This document shows positions 56,618-64,000 of a stretch of DNA of 64,000 nt, piece after piece; positions within the stretch are counted from its first letter, which is position 1, and each line of letters starts with the position of its first letter. Origin of the DNA: Botryosphaeria dothidea (lineage: Eukaryota > Ascomycota > Dothideomycetes > Botryosphaeriales > Botryosphaeriaceae); contig WWBZ02000033.1 of NCBI GenBank assembly GCA_011503125.2, forward strand, positions 1,736,001 through 1,800,000, given 5' to 3'. A program made the translations under genes and the position numbers. Under the pieces are notes generated by a model. The model ran no database searches, was not told where the DNA came from, and was given only the letters and a program-made list of their open reading frames with translations.

Positions 56618-58947
56618 TCAACAAATTCTGTTTTCCGGTGGTCGCCACGGAACTCCCAGAATATCGAAGATTCTTCTCTCGTCCTTCCCTTCCACCAATT
56701 CGCCCTCGGTAATTTTTTCCCTGCCACTGCCTCTCAGCACATCTCTGTACAGCCCCCGCTGATTTAGCCACATCCCTTTCCTACTTGCCAGCAGCCGAAT
56801 GCTCCGGTTGAAGATGTCGTTGCCCGTAAAATAGATCAGCGCAGCACCGAGCTGTTTGTAAGGCACGAGAAGCAGGTCGATGCGGCGCCATATTTCGCTC
56901 TGTGATGTTGAAGATGCAGGCAGGGCGGAAGCACCGTGCCATTTGGTGCCGCGACCACTGTCTTCACGAGTGTGCGAGGCGAGTGCAGTTTTGAGGAAGC
57001 CCCTCGCAGTAAGCGCCGGGACGAGCTCATCAAAAACGACGACTTGCAGGCGGGTGAGCTCTGCATTGGGACAGGAGATCAACACGTCAATGTCACCGTT
57101 GCTTTCAGCACCGCAGCGATAGGAGCCGCTGACGGTGGCAGTAAAGTTAGGGTCAATTGCTTGGAGCGCGTTGCGGACGATTGCAGCGTGTTGGTTAACC
57201 TCGCGGCGCGGAATGCGGCTGTTGAAATCGTCGTAGTGAGAGATGCCCACTTGCTGTGTCGGAGTGAGAGAAATGTTGTAAGTTTTTAAGTCACCAAGTG
57301 TGCGAAGACCTCCCATGACCCATTTACTGGCCTTTGAGAGCCCAACACCGTAGATGTTGAGGAATGTTTGGAGTGCTTCGTCTCCAGGCTCCATTCGTGC
57401 GTTGTCGAGACGGCGGAGACGGTTTTTCCAGACTATCTCTTCGATTTTGGCGGCCAGTCGCTCACCAATGAAGGGAAGTTGGAGAGCTTCTTCCCTGGTG
57501 ATAATTTTGTGGCCTTGTTTCCGCAACGTTGATATAGCTCTGCGCTATGCTCGCGAACGCCACTCGTCTTTGGTCTGCTCATAGTAATTCCCCATTTCCG
57601 TCAATACCTCAATTGTGCGTGCATTGGGGTTCGTATAATTCGTCTTTCCGTCATTTCTCTTCATGCATTGAAACTGCTCGGATGATACTGCACTCTGATC
57701 AAAACTCTTCTTGGCTGCCTTTCGGGGTCTTTCGTCTTCCGCATCAGTGTCTTCGAGGTCACTGCTTTGCGGTGAAGATTCGTCTTCTTCGATATCCAAA
57801 GGCTGGTGAATTGTTAGTCAATGGATATCAAATCATGTCAAGATCGTAAAGCCAGAGAGATCAGGTGAGCATGTGGTGTCTGACTTACAAGGTACTCGGT
57901 ATGCTTCGTACCCAAAATTATCTCCTCCAACGCATCGTCATAAAGCACCGACCGCTGTTCATTCGGCCGTTGCCTCACTTCGGATAGAGATTGACTATTT
58001 TCTGGAAGATTCTGTTCTTGGATATGTTCACTGCTGTTTTCCTCTGATCGTGAAGGTGTGGCCGGCTGGTCGCCGTCCTTCCCTGAAGGTTTCAGTCGAA
58101 GAGACTGCACCGAATGTTCCTCAGAGGGATGAAACTCTTCTTTCGTTCGTTTCTTCTTTTTCAGCTCATGCCCTGGTACCCGATACGGCGGCTGATTGTA
58201 GTCAATGAGTGCTTTATGGATTATACAGGCCGCCGGGTAGTTCTCGTTCACGACCACAGCATCTGCAGGCAAAGTCTCGACCTTGAGATGACTCTTCAGA
58301 TGCTCAAATCGAATATCCTTATCCAGAATAACATGTGTGATCTCGTCGCACCACTCGACCACCCATGTCGCACCATATTCCAATGCCTTTGTTATCCTCA
58401 TGCGGCGGGAATTGTTGGTGTCGTTGTTGGGAAAGAAGAAGAAGACGAGGTCTTGGAAGATACGGTGACTCTCTGGGACAAGCCTGATCTTGGTGTCCCT
58501 CTTCTGCTTCCCGGAAGCGCGAGGTAGCTGGGCGAGCTTCGCTAGTGTTGGCTTTGTTGTGGAGCAGGGCATCGCGTCTCTTGAAGAGGGTCGCACTGGG
58601 GAGGATGCGAAATTTGTGGATGAGTGTGAGATAGAGTGGGATCCGTCTAAGTTTTCAGTCTCAACAGGCTGAGTCGAGGGCACTGAAAGGGTCCGCCCAA
58701 ATGCAGGGCGACCTTGGCGCAACTCAGGAACCCGACGAAGTGAGGGTGTGTCGGAGAAGGTGTTGACGAGACGAGGCTGTTGTTGCTGCGTGCGAGGTGG
58801 AGTTTGCTTCGAACGTGAGAAGCTCAGTTTGCGCTGGGAAGCAAGTCGGCCCTCGTCCGGCGGCTGGTCGTCTTCATCATTATCGAGAGCGGAGAGCATG
58901 CTGAAGAATTGCTCTTTCCCGTTTGGGAACGGCTTTTGATCTTCCAT
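56618..58947 (-). pseudogene. POL4: Family X DNA polymerase (Pol lambda/Pol4 type), in-frame TAG
   Basis: Exons 57889..58947 and 56618..57802, separated by an 86-nt intron (GTAAGT and CACCAG ends). The N-terminus has a Ser/Pro-rich lead and a BRCT domain (RIFQDLVFFFFPN, YGATWVVEWCDEITHVILD). After the intron comes an acidic linker and the 8-kDa domain (NARTIEVLTEMGNYYEQTKDEWRSRA), which stops at TAG 57545-57547. The same frame continues at once with RRAISTLRKQGHKI and runs to the end: FIGERLAAKIEEI, GVGLSKASKW, catalytic GSYRCGAESNGDIDVLI, RRIDLLLVPY and the final GVPWRPPENRIC. The stop stands where a Tyr is usual. Such polymerases fill gaps in non-homologous end joining and base excision repair; a protein ending at the TAG would lack all catalytic residues. 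The start at 58947 is the first ATG of the frame. Confidence 0.82.
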
Positions 58948-59717
58948 GACTGACAGTGGTGTGCATTCTCGTAGGCAGCAGTGGTGACACAATGCAAGAG
59001 TTGCGCGTGGTGAGCTTTGGAAAGCCTTCGGCAAGGCAGCAGTGGTGAGAGTTCTTCAAAGACGGCCGAAAATGGAACTCCTCAAGACATCACGTGTGCA
59101 TGTCTGACGTCATTGAAGATGTTCGGCGGGGGACTTTCTTCACAATCCCATCAGATTGGGCCTCGCATTCTCTCTGTACTACCCTGCCGAGTGGAACGAT
59201 ATCTGGCAAATGAGCGGTCGCCTGCTTATCACTTCGGAGCTGGGGCATTCGTCAGGATCTAACTCTTAGTAATCTCTTTGATCATCCGCATTTTGACAAA
59301 CGTTTGACTCCAGATGCAATGCACGGCAGTCTGTGATCTCTCCGGCGGGAACATGAGAACCCTCACGCGTATTCTTCTTTTCGTGCTTATCTATCACAGA
59401 ATCAATATTTGGATAGCAACTAACGAAAAAGTCTTTGATGCTTCCTGTGTCATGTTCCGGTCGTACACTTCTCACTCCAGAGTCAGCAATGAGGCGACGT
59501 GCCCCAGCCCGGGATCTGTGGATGTGCAGCAGGGTTATTTTTCTGCCGTGGAGTTGACGCCGGGTGTTTGGGTAGTGTGCGAGTCATGTCTTCGGCCCCG
59601 CCAGGGACCAACCCCACGCGCCTCGTCGCGCATCTTTCACTCCACATCATCCTCCAACCTTTTTCATCCGTGCCTGAACCACCCACCTCTGCTCCGCATA
59701 CCACGCACTCTCTCACA
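58948..59717. promoter_or_regulatory. Divergent promoter region, polymerase / HAD phosphatase
   Basis: About 770 bp between divergent start codons. It is pyrimidine-rich near the HAD gene start. No separate gene is supported; an open frame of 199 codons at 59314-59913 plus runs into the HAD gene out of frame. Confidence 0.5.
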
Positions 59718-60713
59718 ATGCCTGCCCAGACCAAGTACGTCTCAACATCCGTCCCAATTCCTCGCAGACGGCCACCTCGCAGACCCAACCCGCAAGTTCC
59801 AAAAAGTTACGAATCACCCCACTAACCACGCACCAGACCCCCGCCGATCCGCGCCTGCCTCTTCGACATGGACGGCCTCCTCCTCGACACCGAAGACCTC
59901 TACACCATCGTGACCAACCAGCTGCTCCACCGCTACAACAAGCCCTCGCTCCCCTGGTCCATCAAAGCCCAGCTGCAAGGCCGCCCCGGCCCCGAAGCCT
60001 CGCGCATCTTCCACGCCTGGGCGCAACTGACCATCTCCAACGACGAGTACATGGCTGCGCAGTCGGCGCTGCAGCGCGAGCTGTTCCCCTCCGCCAAGCC
60101 GCTCCCCGGCGTCGTCGACCTGCTGCACACCCTCTCCGGCAGGACCGCCGGCGGCGTCCAGATCGCGCTGGCGACGAGCAGCCACAGCGGCAACTACAAG
60201 CTCAAGACGACGCACCTGGCCGGCCTGTTCGCGCTGTTCCCGCCCGAGTGCCGCGTGCTCGGCGACGACCCGCGCATCGGAAAGGGCCGCGGCAAGCCCG
60301 CGCCGGACATCTACCTGCTCGCGCTCGAGCAGGTCAACGGGCGGCTGCGGAGCCAGGGTGCGAAGGAGGAGGACCTGATCAGGCCCGAGGAGTGTCTCGT
60401 CTTCGAAGACAGCGTGCCTGGTGTCGAGGCGGGCCGGAGGGCGGGGATGCAGGTCATTTGGTGCCCGCACCCCGGGTTGAGGGAGGAGTACAAAGGCAGG
60501 GAGGAGGAGGTGTTGGCAGGACTCACTGGGGAGCACAAGAAGGTGGAGGACCAGGGCGAGAGGCTGGCGCAGGCGAATGAGGTGTTGGTGCAAAAAGAGA
60601 CGGGTGAGAAGAGGAGGGATGGACAGCCAGGCCAGGCCGGAGATGGCTGGGGAGTCTACTTGGAGACATTGGAAGGCTTCCCGTATGAGAGGTTTGGGAT
60701 TAGCATATCTTGA
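59718..60713 (+). CDS. HAD-superfamily phosphatase (pseudouridine-5'-phosphatase/GPP-like)
   Basis: Two exons, 59718..59734 and 59837..60713, give 297 residues. The first exon is only 17 nt (MPAQT plus two bases), ending at GTACGT; the 102-nt intron ends CACCAG. HAD motifs are clear: I, LFDMDGLLLDTED, with both aspartates; II, LATSS; III, the Lys in GKPAPDIY; IV, FEDSVPGVEAG. A helical cap lies between motifs I and II. The layout fits the group of eukaryotic pseudouridine-5'-phosphatase (HDHD1) and yeast glycerol-3-phosphatase/2-deoxyglucose-6-phosphatase, cytosolic enzymes that clear small phosphorylated metabolites. The substrate is not determined. A charged insert of about 60 residues near the C-terminus (REEYKGREEE onward) is unusual for the family and probably disordered. 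Confidence 0.88.
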
Positions 60714-61754
60714 ATATTTGTGACCGAAGTGAAGTTTGGTTATAGTAGATGGGAACGGTATAGACGATACCGCATTAGCATATAAGACGGCTCTGGGATA
60801 AAACCAGGCTAAAGGGCCTCGTATATACGTGGCATATGATAGGAAATGAATTCATGTAGATGATCATGGAAATTATTCAATGGAACCCGAATCATGGTGC
60901 CTCCTCAGAATCATGACAAATTTCAGGCATTCATACGGTTAAAAAGGCGCAATCACTGCAAGGAGTCATGTGCAGAGGACTATTTCAACTTCTATAGATC
61001 AAACACAAATGATGACCAATACGCTCTTCTAGTACTGGCTTCATACACGCATGCCGAGAACCAAGGAGGATTCTGACGCCCACCAATCAGCAGGAACTAC
61101 TAGCAATTACACAACGAAGAGGAATTCATGTCTGCAGACTCTTATTCGCCCATCTATTTTGATCAGAGACTAGTCGATGTCGTATCATACATCTATCCGT
61201 GGTCGCGTATTCCCGTGACGCTTTGCGTAAAAGAGAAGAGAAAGAGGAGAAGAAGAGGTGATAAGGGAAAAAAGAAGTAAATCACAAGCACACAGCAAAC
61301 AAAAAACATCAGGAAACCCTGATAATGACTGCAAGAGCCCCTTTTTAACCACAAAATCCACGCCACGCACGCCTCGCTGATGAGCAAAGCAGAGCAGAGC
61401 ATAAGCACACACGCACACACACGTACGAACAAAAGCAAAAAGAGCATTGTCATGTCCGAGAGTGGGCCGTGGCGGGTATCCAGGATGATGATATGCCGGA
61501 GAAGACAATGCTAGAGAGGGAGAGAGAGAGCCACACCACGCCATAAGAAGCCAAAAGCCATAGCTCCACTTCGCTCCTGTAGCAAAAAAAAAAAAAAAGA
61601 CCCTTCCCTTTGAACGACGCCATTTCTCTCCATGAAAATGCCCGCTGAGAAACCGAGGAAAAATGTTGGAAACAGGATGCAGGAACACAAACAAGAAGAG
61701 AAAGTGCTAAAGGTATGCCTTCTCTATCGTAGAGGAAAGCAGTGACCTTTCAGA
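60714..61754. other. Intergenic between convergent genes
   Basis: About 1.0 kb with 3' flanks of the HAD and Zn2Cys6 genes. It has a short AC-repeat near 61.41-61.42 kb and an A run of about 15 near 61.58-61.60 kb. A 169-codon minus-strand frame here is hydrophobic and low in complexity, and I do not consider it a gene. Confidence 0.5.
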
Positions 61755-64000
61755 TCAAGGGACGAGTCGTCCAGTTCCCTCAACGATCCCGTTATGAACA
61801 AGAATTTTGCTGACGTAAAAGCATTCCCATTCACGCGGGTCATTTCCAACGAATACAGCGTTACGACGCTCAGCAAGATACATGGGAGTGATCTTGACCT
61901 CAGCAAACCATTCCTTAGCTAGTGCATCGGACTTCGGATTGATGGTTGCATTGGTTGTCTGATTGTTTGTCATGTTGTCGATTGGAACGACAATGTTCGT
62001 AATAGGCTCTGTGGTTGTCTTCGGAGGAACACCACGCATCTTGAGCAACATGTGCAGGATGTCGCTAAAACGCTCTCCCTGCTGGCTGTAGGAAGCCGGT
62101 GGCTTATCCAGAGGCCAACGATTCGGATGTGGTTGCGAAAAGAGCGCATTGGATGCATCTGCCGGTGCCTGAGCTGTCGTCTGCACAGGTGGAGCAACGT
62201 CCTGAGGCGGCGGAACGTCCGTCATAGTGACGTTATGGTCCACGTTGTTGGTAGCGTTCTCTGCGGCACTTGCAGCAGCATTTGCAGCATTGATACTTCT
62301 TTCAAGCTTGGTCTTCAGATCCGGCGGTGGGACACTGTATGTCCGAGCATGCGCCTGGGCAGGGTTCTCCCATCTCTTGAAAAGCCAACACATGCGTTCC
62401 ACGCAAGCCAAAAGAATCATGGATACCAGAAAGGTCTCAAAGGGGTTGGCCTGTTGTCGCTGAAGAAGACGACGTTCCAAGTCGTTCATGACGAACTTGC
62501 TGAGGTTTGCTGCCCGCTTCTCCATCGCGCCAAGTATTTGTGCATCAATGAGCTTGTATGCTTCCGAATAGGTACTCGGCTCAATGGGGAACCGAGACAA
62601 ATGAGGCACCGAATCCAGGTCCTGCGGACTCATGACGACAGGGTCCTTGAAGGGCGGCTGTGTATGGTTGAAAAAGAGCTGAAACTTGAGGTCGGGTTCC
62701 GCCAGGATCCTTGTCGCTACCCATAACTCCAAAACCTTCGACAAGAGGCTTTCCTTGCTTTCGATTCCCTCCTTGTTCTCGAGGCTCAATCGGTATGCCA
62801 TCAAGAGAGTAGGCTTCATGAACGGTGAAATCTCCGCCTCGTATATAGTGGGGCCAATGCGCTTCATGTATGACTCCAACTTGCCACCAATGTCTTCAAC
62901 GTCAGGGTCGATAATCTCCACATCTTGCATGCTCTCCATAGTCAAAGCTGAGGCGACCAATTGCGGATCAATGGGTCCATTAACGCCGCGAAGACCTTTT
63001 AAAGTAGTGAACGTGGTGTACATCGTAGGTTCGATCTCCAATAATCGCGCCTCGATTCTGCCCGGGATGTGTTCGAAATGCATGTTTGCCTTGGCGGAAC
63101 TGATCGAATGGAAAGCCAGGACAGAATGAAGTCCTGCCGAATAAAGGTTGAACTCCTCGGCAATGCGGGTGCGGATGCATGGGTGCTTCCACAGCCTCGC
63201 ACTCTCGACATTCTGACAAGTACTGCAGGGACTCTCGCCAGAGCACTATACAAGTCAATATTCCGCAATTATTTGCCAGGGCAAACTAACATACCGGCTT
63301 TTTCAACATGCGGCATCTAATGCAAGCGCCACGCTTCCTAACTTCTTGGACCTCCTTGCGACGCGAGTCTGAAAACCTGCCTCTCACTTTCGGCTTGGCC
63401 GGCTTAGGGTTCATGCTAAAGTCGGTGGTGAAATGAGCTTGTTGGCCGTTTGGATTGATTGCTATCGGCCTGTGATATGTCGCAGAAGCAGCGTTTGGCG
63501 AAGGACTGTGTGCCTCGGGATGGTCTCTTGTAGCATCTTGAAGTTGCAGAACAGGGTCTATCGAGGCCCAAATTCCAGTGCGAGCTTGCTGGGGGAAAGC
63601 GGCATCATTTGTATTGCCGGACTGTTCCATGGAATGGTTGGCGTTCGGCATATTGGCGCGCAGCTCTTCGGCTGCAGACGCGGCCATGACCAAGGATGAG
63701 GGGTGGTGATGCGCCGGGGCGGGTACAGCCGAGGAAGCGGGCGGAAGAGAAGAGCTGGGAGGTGTAGAGGATGCCGGCGGTATCGGAGTGCCGGCGGGAT
63801 GTGGCGAGCCGGTTGGTAAGTGCTCGTACTGGTAAATCGACTGCGGCTGCTGTCCGCTAGATGTCTCGGGACTGTGTGCTGCTGACAGGTTGTTAGCATC
63901 TTCATGGTAGTGATGATCAAGGTTCGTGCAAGGCGAAAGTGGAAGCGAGGCTGCCGCCTATAGCACAGGGTTTCCGATACAGCCACGAGGCATTCACCCA
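61755..64000 (-). CDS. Zn2Cys6 transcription factor, 5' end beyond window
   Basis: Exons 61755..63245 and 63295..63957 are in phase across a 49-nt intron (GTATGT and TATAG ends); at least one more exon lies at or past the right edge, since a TATAG acceptor precedes 63957. More than 710 residues are visible. A disordered Pro/Ser/His-rich N-terminal part leads to the binuclear zinc cluster, split by the intron: CIRCRMLKKP, then CSGESPCSTCQNV and a distant last Cys in LWKHPC. The basic SRRKEVQEVRKRGA just before it fits a DNA-binding helix. The C-terminal half is helical and ends in WFAEVKITPMYLAERR. The wide spacing before the sixth Cys is not typical. The target pathway cannot be told from sequence. 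Confidence 0.85.

Noticed and set aside
61185..61694. Minus-strand 169-codon hydrophobic frame
   Set aside because: Lies in the 3' flank of the Zn2Cys6 gene; composition follows A-runs and AC repeats rather than a protein.
1..64000. tRNA or rRNA genes, CRISPR arrays, secondary-metabolite cluster
   Set aside because: I scanned for B-box-like GGTTCGANTCC motifs, regular spaced repeats and large synthase domains and saw none that held up.

Overview
This window is nuclear DNA from a filamentous ascomycete fungus (Pezizomycotina). The evidence is about 25 protein genes on both strands, most broken by short introns (roughly 47-120 nt) with GTRNGT-like donors, CTRAY-like branch sites and YAG acceptors. 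Family content also fits: a DASH kinetochore subunit, an Nrc-2/Fpk1-type AGC kinase, a TRFH/telobox protein of Tbf1 type, a Zn2Cys6 regulator, a DUF3176 membrane protein and a Dal5-type transporter. I cannot name the class or species with confidence. I found no tRNA, rRNA, CRISPR array, intact transposon or secondary-metabolite cluster. All exon coordinates are splice models read by eye; reading-frame phase was checked across each junction.

Left third (1-22.4 kb). It holds a class I methyltransferase, a DUF3176 membrane protein, a small secreted cysteine-rich protein, and a major facilitator transporter divergent from TFIIH subunit Tfb4. These are followed by a secreted GH35 beta-galactosidase, a polytopic membrane protein whose frame is broken near its C-terminus, DASH subunit Dad3, and the flippase-kinase homologue Nrc-2. 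An unusually long gene-free stretch of about 3.7 kb lies upstream of nrc-2.

Middle (26-50.3 kb). This is dense housekeeping DNA: a 1,049-residue disordered protein I do not recognise, Mre11, mitoribosomal uS19m, TAF10, Tbf1-like, Arp3, a taspase-like threonine aspartase, mitoribosomal uS5m, a Trm2-type tRNA m5U methyltransferase and a UPF0658-type Golgi membrane protein. Genes for DNA ends and telomeres (MRE11, TBF1), transcription (TAF10), actin (ARP3) and mitochondrial translation (uS19m, uS5m, TRM2) sit side by side, several as divergent pairs. They are housekeeping neighbours rather than one pathway.

Right end (51.6-64 kb). Between 51.6 and 59 kb three of four genes are broken: a Dal5-family transporter with several lesions, an F-box protein with an in-frame TAG, and a family X DNA polymerase (Pol lambda/Pol4 type) whose catalytic half is cut off by an in-frame TAG. 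One intact conserved gene of unknown function lies among them. Beyond are an intact HAD phosphatase and a Zn2Cys6 transcription factor that runs off the right edge.

The most notable observations are this decay island, above all the interrupted DNA polymerase gene; very small exons (16, 17 and 23 nt); a probable dual-start TRM2; a 21-nt C run next to a splice acceptor; and a taspase with a long insertion before its nucleophile. I saw no clear sign of a wholly new biological system.
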